64,000 bases of DNA from Distichodus sexfasciatus (lineage: Eukaryota > Chordata > Actinopteri > Characiformes > Distichodontidae): the NCBI GenBank assembly GCA_032718565.1, contig JAVGVS010000025.1:3395520-3459519 (forward strand), given 5' to 3'. Positions 46,979-57,944 of this stretch are shown one piece after another. The translations under genes were made by a program, and so were the position numbers. Positions within the stretch are counted from its first letter, which is position 1, and every line of letters begins with the position of its first letter. The notes beneath the pieces were generated by a model. The model made no database searches. It was given only the letters and a program-made list of their open reading frames with translations, and was not told the DNA's origin.

Positions 46979-47160
46979 TTAACACCCCGTGATCGGAAGG
47001 TCGCTAATTCGAATCCCGGGTGGCCAAGGTACCATCCCTTCTCTGCTCCCCACACGCTGCATGTCACTGCTCCTTCATGGATGGCTCAAATGCAGAGGTC
47101 ACATTTTGTTGTGGTGAACTGAGTGCTCTGCTGTGGAGTGTTCACAATGACAATCAATCA
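46979..47160 (+). mobile_element. tRNA-derived SINE, family 1, internally shortened
   Basis: CACCCCGTGATCGGAAGGTCG, box B ATTCGAATCCCGG, then a shortened middle, CTGCTCCTTCATGGATGG and GTGTTCACAATGACAATCAATC. Confidence 0.8.
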
Positions 47161-48514
47161 CATTCAAATTGGATCAATTACTGCAGATATAACTGTTTGA
47201 TAAATGATAAGAAACCCTACCAGGCCTGACAATGTTCTTCAACTCTTGTTTTTTGGACATAACTTGGCAAAAGTGGGTGTTCTTTTCTGGATGCTGACAG
47301 TGAGTTGCATTTTTATGAATTCAGATGATTTCTACCTGTTCTTGCATTATGTAATGCACTCGTCTCTGTTTTTGTGCACCATCAAAATGACTTAAGATCT
47401 TTATGTTTTTGCATGGTCTGCACCACAGGTACGTACTGTAGGAGGTAAATTTGATTTATTTTTTATTTTAACATGTTTTATTGATATCACTTTTTTGTTA
47501 GCTTCAGCTTCCCTGTACTTAAAAAAACTTTTGGAATGAGCAGAAATAAAGCAGCATTGTGCGCTAGAGTAGCAGTTTTGCCATGGTGTTTGCTAGTAGA
47601 GTAGGATGTTTTTTCCTTTGTTGTGCTGCAGTCTGAACTCTGACGAGGTTGTGACAGGTCGCTCCGGGAACCCATTTGGCTTCTCTTGAAGACTATAATT
47701 AAATAAGAAAGAAAGAATCCTTTTTTTCCTAAAGGGAATTTGTGTTACACATCAAACACTCATTAAAAGATGAGTAAAACCTCAATGCAACCTTCAAAAA
47801 TAGCTAAGTGCACTACAGATAAATAAAATATTTAAACACACAACTACGTAACATTTATACATCAAGGAAATGGCTTTGGTAGTGCTACATTAAATTGACA
47901 TCATTAAAGTGTCCAATCCAATATTAAGAAGCCATCTGTGCAATTCAGAGGATTCTTTTGCCATTGCATTTGTGCACTTAAACACACTAAATGGTAAAAA
48001 GAAACCATATGCTATTGGGTAGTTAGTACACTGCATCCCGTTGGGTTCTGATGGTCATCAATGCAAAGTGACTGAGCCAGGATTACACATAGGAATCGAA
48101 GCGGCATTCGGACTTCCTTTGCCATATTAACTAGGTGATTATGATCACAACATTTTTAAAAGCATGTGATAATACACTGTCCATGCAAAGGCATAATGTA
48201 AAACACATCTGTGTTACCTTTCTGATATCCAGATCTCTGCTAGGAAAGAGGACAGCAAAAATGATTCACTCAAGATTATATTTCAAGACTTTTAGATTTT
48301 TCCTTTTTGCAACCACATAAGCTTATTTGAACTAACACTGCTTTGTGGGAACAACTGCTGTTTACGTCCATCTTGTTGGTATACAGCTGAAGTGCACAAT
48401 TTATGTTAACCCTCCACTTGCCCTTCATTAAAGGTCCATTATTGGCCATACAAGTGTCTTTGGCAGGATATTTATGGTGGTGTTGACCCTCTCAACCTAG
48501 CACCGTTCTAACTT
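47161..48514. other. Unique-looking sequence
   Basis: No gene recognised. Short frames of 61-63 codons lack domains. Confidence 0.3.
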
Positions 48515-48532
48515 AAAAAAAAAAAAAAAAAA
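48515..48532 (+). repeat. Poly(A) run, 18 bases
   Basis: Uninterrupted A tract. It is followed by a repeat-like block, so it may mark a retroposon junction. Confidence 0.9.
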
Positions 48533-48536
48533 GGCT

Positions 48537-48680
48537 CAGGGATGCTGCTGTGCTTTATAACCTACCCTGACACTATCACATCAGTGTCACCGCTGTGCTG
48601 AGAATGACCCACTACTCAAATAATAACAGGTCAAATGGGTTCCTGTGGTCAGAAACTGACCACTGGTGAGTAGAGTAGAG
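48537..48680. mobile_element. Dispersed repeat fragment
   Basis: ATGCTGCTGTGCTTTATAACC, ATCAGTGTCACCGCTGTGCTG and GAATGACCCACTACTCAAATAA resemble a common dispersed fish repeat. The family is recalled rather than searched, and the limits are approximate. Confidence 0.4.
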
Positions 48681-48871
48681 GCTTGAGGTCTTATGGTAAT
48701 GGATTTGATGCTGTCTGGGATTGTGCATCTAAAAGTTACAATTAGGTACAGTTTAAACACAGTGAATATTGAAAACTGCAAATTTAATTAAGTGGTTGTG
48801 AGCATTTTGGCATGAATAAGATGGACTGGAGACATTTTTTCTTCTTTATATTTATGTTACTTAACTTATTT

Positions 48872-49330
48872 CTATTTCTTATTACAACGACAGTCTCTCT
48901 GAAGCAAATAGAGCTGGTTTTGAACTAGAGGTCATATACCGTTTTTCAGGGACGATATTGATACCGACAAGCATTATATGGAACTGATATGCAAAAAAAC
49001 CTAAAATCAAACACTAAGCTCAGCTGAAACTCTCTCCTCTTCTCCTTCTCGGAGCTTCACGCTGCACTCATGTGTGAGTGTGGCGTGAGTAACAACAAGG
49101 CTTCAGTGTTGATTGGCTACTACTTGTGTAAAACAAAGCGGTGAGAAAGCAAACGGCTCAGGGAGAAGAGACAGCAGTGGAGCCACAGTAGTGCACCTTC
49201 TGATCAGCAAAATGCCTAATATCAGCCCCCGATAATCGGCCCGGGCAGTAATCGGTTGATGCTTAATTTGAACCTACAACCTATTGGTCTATAGATGACT
49301 ATTTTTACCACTAGGCCACCATCATGACCC
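48872..49330 (-). mobile_element. tRNA-derived SINE, family 2, split by an hAT MITE
   Basis: The 3' half at 48872-48925 (ACGACAGTCTCTCTGAAGC) and the head at 49266-49330 (GAACCTACAACCTATTGGTC, ACCACTAGGCCACCATC) form one minus-strand copy. The join is occupied by the element at 48926-49265. Confidence 0.75.
48926..49265 (+). mobile_element. hAT-like MITE, family E, nested, complete
   Basis: Starts TAGAGGTCATATACCG and ends ATCGGTTGATGCTTA. The flanks are TTTTGAAC (48918-48925) and ATTTGAAC (49266-49273), 7/8 identical. The interior shares GAGACAGCAGTGGAGCC and CAGCAAAATGCCTAATATC with 20380-20695. Confidence 0.85.
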
Positions 49331-51239
49331 ACCCAATTCATAGCAGAACATAGCAGACCACCCAATGATCACCCAGTTAGTAGAATATTATTTTACATCA
49401 TAACCACTTTATGCAGAAGTAATGACACAATATATGCTTAACAGTTAATACACACTGTGGGTCAAGAAAAGCTATTGTCTCAACCTTTGACAATAGGATG
49501 TAAAAAAGGACATTATCATATTTATATGATAACTTTAACAGTGAAAATAAAGTGTCAATTTATAACCACATTTTACTTCAATTATCTTTTTGAAATTAAA
49601 AGTTACTTTCTGCAGAAATACAGTCACAAATGCCACTGTTTGTTTGTGTGGTCAGTAAAGAATTGCTTCAGACTTTTTTTTTTTTTTTTTAATTACAATT
49701 ATTGGGTTCTGCAAGGTGCTGAGCACCTTTTGTTTTACTATTCTGACGTGCCAAAATGCTCAGTCACTCAGGTAGCACTTCAATTTGCTAGGTGGCATAT
49801 ACACAGTAGCCTATGTTCTGGCAGCACACGCACATTTGATTAGTGCATTATTTAGTAATCAATGTGAGCAGTCTCACCGGATCAGTCACTGATTAAGTAT
49901 GAAATAACAAACCATCGACATGATGCCTTCACACATGCCAGAGCCTGATGCACTGCTCAATGCATGAGAGAAGCCTGTTTAATTGGTTCAAGAGGGAACA
50001 CCATTCACTCCACCAGCAGCAATCTGTTTACTCCTTACCGTATAAGCGCTTCCAGCGAGTTGCTACATGTAACTAAATAAAAGCCACGACTGAGTCATGT
50101 TTTCTCAGGTATCTCGCATGGAATTAAAGCGTCTTGAACATTTTCTAACGGGTTCAAAAGTCCGGTGGCGGTCTACATATGTGCATGACAGTTCCTAGAG
50201 GCGCCTCGGCTAAGCACACTTGTTTTTGATAAATCATTCAAAGCGAAGAAGCACTTAGCCAAGGTCAAAAGGCAGGCAAGGAGTGTGGAATGGGGTCTAA
50301 ATGGCCGCAGCAGTAACATTTGCAAGCGTAGAGAAATGGAGTCCATGAACACACTGTTTATAGTGCTGTTAATTACAGAGTAAAGAGCTCCTTTGACTCA
50401 TCACCACAGCTCATTTCCAATGGCCTTGGGGTGAGAGAGAGTGTTGGAAAGGCACCACGACTCCCCAATGTTGTACTCGGCTTTGAATGTAAATATTGCA
50501 GTGGCAACAAGCCCCCACCTCACCCCCCGCCTTCTCAGTCTCTTTCATCCTTTAGTTTCATACTGTGGAAAACCGTCTGAACCAAATTTGTGTACGATGA
50601 AGACGAGGATGTATTAAAATTTCACAAACCTGCAAAAAAAAATGTTATTAACATTAATGAGGTTTAAACTTTAAAATGACCGTTCTCCCCATGGCAGTGC
50701 ATTTGCACCGCGCTTGAGTTCTTTAGACGCCATTCCTGGAAATGTTGTCGTTTGGTTCTGTCCATTCCAGTGTTCCACTTTTAGCCAAATGTCTGCTGAA
50801 TGTTTTGAAGTAAATCGCACATTAGGCTTGCTGCTTTAATAAGTCTGAAGGAGAGGATGCCCAGCGGCGTATCTCACCCACTCACTTAATCGGAAAGCGA
50901 GCCACAAAGCTGACACAGTGCTCTCCTTGCTTTGAAGATTTTTTTTCACCCTTTTTTTTAAAGAAGATTCTGTTCCTAGAAAGACATGAAGCTTGCTAAT
51001 TGCTTAAGAGTTTGATACACTGAATGTTTAATATATCAGGTTTTTTAACCTTATTCTATGACCTTCTAAAAGGCTGTTTTAGAAGGTGAGGTGATGGTGT
51101 TTTTGCTGCTAGGAAAAAGTGAGACATGCATAGCACGTGATGACAAACTTCAAAAGTATTTCTGTTCAAGGAATTTCTTTTCCTTGCTTAAGTTTTCAAT
51201 TCGCCATTTCATTCCACTTGTTTTCCACTATTTCAAGCC
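49331..51239. other. Long unique region with candidate conserved non-coding elements
   Basis: A 128-codon + frame at 49457-49843 runs through a poly(T) tract and has no domain. 49850-50560 is GC-balanced and repeat-free, with TTTAATTGG near 49979, TAAATCATTC near 50230 and GTTAATTACAG near 50368. 50830-50950 is similar. No splice-consistent exon was found. Confidence 0.3.
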
Positions 51240-51247
51240 CTTTGATA

Positions 51248-51805
51248 CAGGGCTGGGCATGACCTAAAATAATATTGCAATATTTTAAAGCTATATCACA
51301 ATTAACAAAAAGAATAAAAAATATATATTTTCTTTCTTACATTTCCCACAAACGGCCTGTGTGCGACTCGAAGCCATCTCACAACAATGCCATGGACATG
51401 CGTCCGGAACAGACACTGAAAATATCAACTTAATAGCTGTACTGTGAGTAGAACGCTGGTTGTTATTTATCAGCTAAAATATGAGTTTAGTATATAATAA
51501 AGCAGAAGATTTGACTGAACTGGAGCATTTTTGAGAGTGATGGCATTCCACGAGAGTCATTAGCACTCACACGCACTTACACAGCACACTTACATTGCAA
51601 AGAATGTCATTGATGCGTTTTTACGCATTTACTTACTTAAAGCAAGTTAGCTTGATTGGCTGCTCTAAAGTTTCCCAGGTGTGTGTGTGTTTTTTGTACG
51701 TTTAAAGTGCTTTGGGTGTGAGAAAAGCACTATATAAATGTAAGGAAATAATAATAATAACAAGCCAAAATATATTGTGTAAATTTCATATATTGCCCAC
51801 CACTG
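51248..51805 (+). mobile_element. hAT-like MITE, family A, complete with target duplication
   Basis: Begins CAGGGCTGGGCATGACC and ends TATTGCCCACCACTG. The flanks are CTTTGATA (51240-51247) and CTTTGAAA (51806-51813), 7/8. The body matches 10400-10800 (TGCGTCCGGAA, AGAACGCTGGTTGTTATTTATC). Its 3' part is replaced near 51690-51760 by a LINE-tail-like sequence. Confidence 0.88.
51690..51765 (+). mobile_element. LINE/SINE 3'-tail-like fragment within the MITE
   Basis: AAAGTGCTTTGGGTGTGAG, AAAGCACTATATAAATGTAAG and a short ATAATAATAATAA end match the known 3' tail type of some fish L2-related elements. Recognition is from memory. Confidence 0.5.
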
Positions 51806-52362
51806 CTTTGAAAACATTGCCACAAACTTTCACTTCTTCTTTCCACTTACATGTTTCAGGATGTCATTGCTAACAATCAGTACCCGTTGCCCTGATTAGC
51901 CAGCAGTAGAGATACAGGCCTTCTGCAGGCCTTCCTCTGACTAACAGTGCTCAAAGGCTCAGAAGACGACTAACAGAAAAAGGCTTTGATATCAGGAGAG
52001 TCTACTTTCATTACAGCTCTCATTTTCATTTTGATGGTTAGTTTTACCAGGAAGAAATGTGTATTAACCAATACTTTGAAGAAAATATCATGCATGTATA
52101 CCTACTATTATAACATATACATTATATGACCCAAGACAGTTAGTTATGTTTAATCATGAAGTGTGCCTGGTTGGTGTACTTAATGAGAAATGATTTGAGT
52201 GCCCTCTGCTACAATAACAATAAATTTATGTTTTGTTTCTGTTGGTCCTCATAAACAGCATCAGATTTTTAAAGTGTCATTCACTTGCTTCAAAGATATT
52301 TACAAAGTCTCTGGCTTTTGCACCTTTTTATATAATTGGATGAAAGCTTATGGGACTTACCA
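51806..52362. other. Unique-looking sequence
   Basis: No gene or repeat recognised. Confidence 0.3.
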
Positions 52363-52552
52363 GGAGTGGTGGTCTAGTGGTTAGGGCACGTGCCTCTGTG
52401 GATTTGAATTCTACCGTCAACACTACCATCATTGGGCTCCTGAGCAAAACCCTTAAACCTAAATTGCTCTAAGGAGACTGTCATTAAAACTAGAAAAATG
52501 GCAGTCGCACTGGATGAGAGTCTGCTAAATGTCACGAATTTGTAAATACAGA
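52363..52552 (+). mobile_element. tRNA-derived SINE, family 2, near full length
   Basis: GGAGTGGTGGTCTAGTGG (box A), GATTTGAATTCTACC (box B), ATCATTGGGCTCCTGAGC, GGAGACTGTCATTAAAAC and the GAGAGTCTGCTAAATGTC tail. Confidence 0.88.
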
Positions 52553-53385
52553 TAGAAGCATTTATTCAGTTACAGCCGTAATTAAGCTAACATTTCTAGT
52601 AAATCTATACATTATTAAAATGGGTTTTTGGACAAGCCCTGTGCTAAAACATGAAGATCCTTATATTCGGTGTCATTCTGTATTTTTGTCTTATCTTTAA
52701 CCAAAAAGCTTAATTAATGAGATAAAATCAGTTTTGATTTTACACTTCAAAACTGTATGGACCCTTAGAATGCAAATCAAGTCCTCTTTTGTGAATTTAT
52801 TTGGAAAGAAATATTCATACAATGCCTCGGTTCTTTCTAAGTAGGTTATGGTATGTTATACATTTTTAATTCTCATTCAGGAATCACTCAAAAGTTGAGA
52901 CTGTCTATTTCCAGTTCTTTCCTGGGTTACAGACAGTTTTTTTTATCATATAGGCAGATGGAGGAAAGGATTTCAGGTCATTCATTTATAAAATATTTGC
53001 TTCTCTTTTGTGACTTTCCTGCTCTTTTACTCCTCAGTGCTTTGAAGTTTAATGAGAATAATGAGGTGTTTTTTGACTGCAGGCTCTGTCCACTGTAGAC
53101 CTTATTTTGAGATGTTTCTCCCGTCTGTCATCTCAGTGAATGCAGTGATCAATGGCGTGGAGGGAAAAAGAGGGATAGTGGAGGCACCTCGGTTCTCTCC
53201 CGCTGTCTGCATCGATCACGCTCGGAGGGGAGGATGAAGGAAGCCTCTCCCTGAACCCAGTTGGAGGAGACACATAAAGGCAAAAGCGCATTTCCACCCA
53301 CTGTTGCCCGTCCAGATAGCAGCTCACCCATGTAGTTACACTTAATCAGCATCTAGTCTTAAAAGCAGTTCTAGATTAGAGACAT
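52553..53385. other. Unique sequence with a candidate conserved block
   Basis: 53050-53340 is GC-balanced and repeat-free, with overlapping 61-67-codon frames on both strands and no domain. ATCGATCACGC near 53211 and GCTCACCCATG near 53322 are the only notable words. Confidence 0.25.
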
Positions 53386-53393
53386 GTGTACAT

Positions 53394-53578
53394 TAAAGGT
53401 GTGACGATACATCCATTCAATGACTACCAAGTTTATATTTATTAAATTAGAAGATCAGCATGTAATATTGTCCCATAACAATTGCTGGCTCCTGAACTGA
53501 ATTGAATGGAAATCGTGTCAAAGCAGACTTTGTGATATTGGCAGAAAAATTGATTGATTAGGTATAATATCACCCTTA
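53394..53578. mobile_element. Short hAT-like MITE with target duplication
   Basis: Starts TAAAGGTGTGACGATAC and ends ATAATATCACCCTTA, imperfect inverted repeats. The flanks are GTGTACAT (53386-53393) and GTGAGCAT (53579-53586), 6/8. At 185 bp it is the shortest bounded MITE here. Confidence 0.7.
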
Positions 53579-53736
53579 GTGAGCATCCTTCATGCTTATA
53601 GTAGTAGAATGTAGGGTCTCAGATCATTGCTTTTGTTGTCTTGTGAGACACATTTTTGATACAGTAATATGTAAATAGTACTTTGGTGTGTGTGTTTGGT
53701 ATTTAGGTTGCCATATTCATTTTGCAACCATATTTT

Positions 53737-53996
53737 TGGGGCAGTTGGTAGCGTAACAGTTAGGAAGTTCACACCGTGAACGGAAGGTCAGCAGTTCAAA
53801 TCCCAGACTAGTAAAGGTACCATTGAGGTACTCGTGAGCAAGCTATCATCCCCAAGCACTGGTCCCCTGGTGCTGCCCATATCAGCTGCCCACTGCTTAT
53901 TCACAGATGGGTCAAATGCAGAAGTCACATTACATCGTGGTGCACTGTGTGCTGTGCTGTGGTGTGTTCACAATGACAAATACTCACTCATTTTCA
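53737..53996 (+). mobile_element. tRNA-derived SINE, family 1, near full length
   Basis: GGGGCAGTTGGTAGCGTAACAG, box B GTTCAAATCCC, AAAGGTACCATTGAGGTACTC, CAGCTGCCCACTGCTTATTC and GTTCACAATGACAAATACTC. One of the best-preserved copies. Confidence 0.9.
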
Positions 53997-55140
53997 CTGT
54001 ATATACCCTTAAAAAGGGAAGATTCTGCATGATCCTTTGCTAGCTGAAGAACCTTACATTGGCAAAGAAAATCTAACTTTTGTTAAAGTTTGTGGGGGTG
54101 GAGAAGATATTAGATTATGCGGCACTAACTGAAATGGCTTTTTAAAAATCCATCTCCTAAAAAATGCCTTAAGAGACCCAAAATAATTCTTCTTTGGCAT
54201 TACTCCAAATCCACTTTTTTGGCACCTCCTTTAGGCCCGTAGGCTGCCTCTGCAGTTCCTTCACATTTGTTTTCCCTAGCGCACCACCGCCAGCTCGATT
54301 TCTGTCCTGGCAGTGGCAGGCTAATCGTCCAGGTTAAGTGGTAAACATAATCCGCATAATCGAGTTCCACCTTTAATCTGCCTCAGACGGACTCCATGCT
54401 TGTGCTCCATTCTCAGGGCCCCTGCTGTCCTTTAAAAGTGCTGTGTTTTAACTGAAAATGAACATTATAAGGCAATGCATTAAGGATCATAATTAATCAT
54501 TTCTAGCATTCTGTAAACTACACTGAAAGAAGGGTCGTAAAATTTCACTTTCACTTGAAAACAAAGACAACAAATAGTGGATTGGTTTCTTTTTTCAAAG
54601 AACAAACACCAAGGCTGTGAACTGTGCTTGCTAATGAGATAAGTTACATATGTGGAGTACAGAGCAGGTCATGTTACTTAGCATGCTAAATTTAACCAAC
54701 AGAAAGAGAGTGGCAGATTTATTTTATTTTTAAAGGGTTTTTGTTGTTGAAAACAACTATATTCCATGTTTTTATTAACATACATAGAACTAGTTGAGTA
54801 AACAAAAGGGTTTTTTTTTGGTTCTTTTTCGGGAAAGGCTCCCTAGAAATTCAACATAAATAAGATACCATTACAAGCAACTTACTGTAAATGTTTCCTT
54901 CACAAATATATCAAAAACTGCACACATTTCAATTTCTACATCCAGCGTTGTTATTTAGAGTAAACATTAACTAGTTATTGCAATCCTGTAAGCCGCAAAA
55001 GTAAATATGAATGTTCTAAGAGCCTCATGTTGTGGTGAGCCATGGTTGTAGTTCATTATTTACATTCATTAGCCAGTCGTTTGCAACATTCTTTCATCTG
55101 AAGCTCTGCCATCTCTCTAAACAGCAAAACATCCCTTCCA

Positions 55141-55141
<1 letters not shown>
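53997..55141. other. Unique region with a candidate conserved block
   Basis: 54225-54440 is GC-balanced, with CAGCTCGATTTC, GGCTAATCGTCC and CCGCATAATCG words (homeodomain type). The rest is AT-rich. No gene. Confidence 0.28.

Positions 55142-55226
<85 letters not shown>
55142..55226 (+). repeat. (TA)n microsatellite, about 85 bp
   Basis: Two (AT)n blocks joined by a CTT interruption near 55187-55189. The 160-codon + frame at 55032-55514 reads alternating Ile/Tyr through it and is not a gene. Its position immediately 5' of the CpG-rich block is notable. Confidence 0.95.
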
Positions 55227-55228
<2 letters not shown>

Positions 55229-56110
55229 CACGCTGCTATGGCAACGACGCACGTCGTACATATTGTACGCATATTTTGTGTGTATTTATTGTGCGTGCGT
55301 ACATGTGGGTATGTATGTGTCTGTGCATTCTATGATGAAAACTGCTTGTACAAACGAAAACGAAAGATGGAAATGCAAACGAACCGAATATAAAATGACA
55401 ACACGGCACAAGGGCTCGCCGTTGCCCCTGACTGGGACAGATTTGGTCTCTAACGACACGCTTCCCCACCGAGCCACCTGCCCCGGACCGGAACGCACTC
55501 CCACACACACGTAGACACGTAAGAGATCCGCGTCCGATCCGTAAACTGGGTCTGTGTTGTAAGGCGTTAGTCTCCAGCCTCCCGGAGTTGATTTGGTGAA
55601 TCCGGATCGCGCTCCACCTCGGTTGTGCCATCTAGAGATTAGTTTGCGCTTCACTGCACTTGCTGGACTCCGGCGTTCCTCTCGCTTCCTTCGCTTGTGC
55701 CGACTTTTGGAAATGCTGGACGCGTGTGTAAGGCGAAATGTACGGAATTTATCCAGGGATTGGCAGTGACCATGGAGAAGTGAAATCAGTTCGGGATTGA
55801 ACATTTTTACCTCGCCGGATTAAAAAGAAAGCTCGCTCTGAGGTCGTTCAGGTCCAAGTTGACGGTAAAGCTGCGCGGAGCTGAAGCGGGTCTGCGGCGG
55901 AATGGAGGCGGCTTCTGTCTTCACCTGCAGTTTGTCCATTTAAAAGCATGAAAAGGGGATGTTTTTTTCCCTGACGAGCAGAGTTATAAAGGGCATAAAG
56001 CTGTGAGGAACGCAATGGATCAGCATCCATATCATGAAGGTAAGGACGCAAAGGTTAGAGCTGTTTATTATTACGCATTATAACTGCTTATTATCGTTGT
56101 GGTACGTGCG
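55227..56110 (+). promoter_or_regulatory. CpG-island-like candidate promoter
   Basis: CpG density rises abruptly after the (TA)n tract and stays high to about 56.1 kb (ACGACGCACGTCG, GGATCGCGCTCC, GCTGCGCGGAGC), unlike the rest of the window. GCTGCTATGGCAAC at 55232-55245 matches the RFX X-box GTTGCCATGGCAAC at 12 of 14 positions. GAATATAAAATG near 55386 could serve as a TATA-like site. The + direction is favoured by the ATG-bearing exon and splice donor at its 3' edge. Long frames on the minus strand (131 and 172 codons) have no recognised domain. Confidence 0.5.
56015..56039 (+). CDS. Candidate first coding exon (8 codons, splice donor follows)
   Basis: ATG at 56015 has G at -3 and G at +4. 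It reads MDQHPYHE plus one base, then GTAAGG at 56040-56045, a good splice donor. The same frame has a TGA about 63 bases upstream, so this is the first ATG of its frame after that stop. Three short upstream ORFs lie in the presumed 5' UTR (ATGs near 55712, 55902 and 55948), each closed before this ATG. No acceptor-bounded downstream exon was recognised, and the peptide is too short to identify a gene. It could equally be a non-coding first exon or chance. Confidence 0.3.
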
Positions 56111-56699
56111 CGTCAAGCGGAGCGGATTTTGGGCGTTTTGGGAAATGCTAAAAGAAGATATTTTTGATGAGGAAAGTTATTCAGAAAACAGCGAAATCTG
56201 CTTCGTTTTCATCTAGGGGTGAGCGAGATGGATGGAGACAGTTAAAGCTCATTAAAGATGCATTAACGTAATGTGTAGATTTAATATTCACAAGCTTAAT
56301 GCGCAATCCTGCACACTCCTTATGGCCGGTAAAGTGTGTTAAATATCTCGGAGTGCGATGCCAGACAACTGTAATCTGGATTTTACTGACAGAGAAGATT
56401 GTGTAGGTTCTAAGCAGCGGCTATAACTTTCAGTGAGATGCTGATGGCCCCTAAAACCCTGGCTGGATTTCCGACTGCAGTTAGTGGGGACTGTGGCGGT
56501 GGTGACTTTGACTTTGAATTGTTTGGGAATGAATTAGGCAGCTTTAATGCGTGGTGCTTAATGTTTGTCTACCGGAGGTCCTGATGTTTCTTTCATCTGT
56601 GAAATGTGGACAGGCGAGAGTGAAAAACGTGCATCTATGCCAAATGCATGCTGCATCTCTTTATATTAGGGAGTGGTGTGTGTGTGTCCATGTGTGTGT
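56111..56699. other. Candidate first intron, non-repetitive
   Basis: GC-balanced and repeat-free just 3' of the candidate exon. If the gene call is right, this is intron 1 sequence. No second exon was recognised. Confidence 0.3.
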
Positions 56700-56703
56700 T
56701 TGT

Positions 56704-57131
56704 GGGAGAGATGGGGAAGTGAAGCGGGAAAGACAGAAAGAAATGGATAGATTGAGGAGAGAGAGAAGAGGAGATGGAGGGGGAGGAACGATAGGGAGAG
56801 TGAGACACTGAGGAGAAATATGGGGAGAGAGAGTGAGAGGTGAGGAGGGGGTGGAGATGAGAGATGGGGGAGAGAACGGGAGATAGAGAGGGAAAGAGGA
56901 GGGGTAGAGAGGGGTAGATGAAAGAGAAAGATGGAGGAGATGGGGGAGGAATGGAAAAAAGAGAGAACGGGAGATGGAGGGGGGCGAGAGATGGGAAGAG
57001 TGAGATAGATGGAGGAGAAAGAGTGGGTGAAAGTGAGCGAGAGAGTGAAGGAGGAGTGGAGAGGGAGAGATGCAGAGGGGAGCTGGCAAGAGAGAGAAGG
57101 ACGTAGGGAAAGGGAGAGATGCTAGATAGCA
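56704..57131 (+). repeat. Second purine-rich (GA/GGA) tract
   Basis: About 430 bp of almost pure A/G on the + strand with GAGATGGGGGAGAGA and GGGAGATGGAGG units. The complementary frames of 142 and 165 codons rich in Ser, Pro and Leu are products of composition. Same nature as 40236-40868, but the unit order differs. Confidence 0.92.
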
Positions 57132-57433
57132 TGACGGATATGGGGGTTCTTCAGGTCATCCAAGGGCTGGTTTAATTGATATAGGTTTTCTTTATATCAC
57201 TTGCTGCCCAAAGGAGACCATTATACCCTATGCAAACTTGTGTAGTAGACGACTTTTCCAGATAAAGGGTGCCACTGGACTAAATTACATTGTAAAGGTA
57301 AGTTTAGCCTTAATTGCTGCCTGGTGAAGAGGCATCACGGGGAAAAGGAAATTGCTTTTTGTAGCTGGCTTTCAGCACCATGGACAGCACCACTGCATTT
57401 CAGCCAGAATTAAACATCACAAATGATGAGTTA
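57132..57433. other. Unique-looking sequence
   Basis: No repeat, exon or RNA recognised. Confidence 0.3.
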
Positions 57434-57944
57434 AAAATGCTGTAAACAAAGAATGCTTTCAGAAATATAAATAATGATTGTTTATTTTTATCAATTTACA
57501 AAATGCAAAGTGAGCGAACAAGAGAAAAATCTAAATCAAATCAATATTTGGTGTTACTAGCTTTTGCCTTCAAACCAGCATCAATTCTTATAGGTACACT
57601 TGCACAAAGTCAGGGATTTTGTAGGATTATAGTCATTACATTATTTTGTAGTCATTATATTATTTTGTAGGATTATAGGATTATAGATCTGTGGTTAGTT
57701 CTCCAAGATGTTTGGAACAACCTACCAGCCGAGTTCCTTCAAAAACTGTGTGCAAGTGTACCTAGAAGAATTGATGCTGTTTTGAAGGCAAAGGGTGGTC
57801 ACACCAAATATTGATTTGATTTAGATTTCTCTTTTGTTCATTCACTGCATTTTGTTGATTGATGAAAATAAATGATTAACACTTCCATTTTTGAAAACAT
57901 TCTTGTTTACAGCATTTTTTTACACCTGCCTAAACTTTTGCACA
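57434..57944 (-). mobile_element. Foldback Tc1/mariner-like MITE, inverted second copy
   Basis: Matches 44286-44818 in reverse complement: the central GGATTATAGATCTGTGGTTAG block here is the complement of CTAACCACAGATCTGGAATCC there. Both outermost ends lack the CAGTACTG terminus. A GTAGTCATTACATTATTTT unit is duplicated near 57640-57670. No transposase. Confidence 0.85.

Noticed and set aside
49457..49843. 128-codon + frame
   Set aside because: Contains a poly-Phe run from a poly(T) tract. No domain.
55032..55514. 160-codon + frame
   Set aside because: Runs through the (TA)n repeat as alternating Ile/Tyr. No protein similarity recognised.
55286..55804. 172-codon minus frame over the CpG island
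   Set aside because: Long stop-free runs are expected in CpG-rich DNA. No domain, and the start is not supported.
56635..57132. 165- and 142-codon Ser/Pro/Leu-rich minus frames
   Set aside because: Complement of the second purine tract. Low-complexity with no domain.
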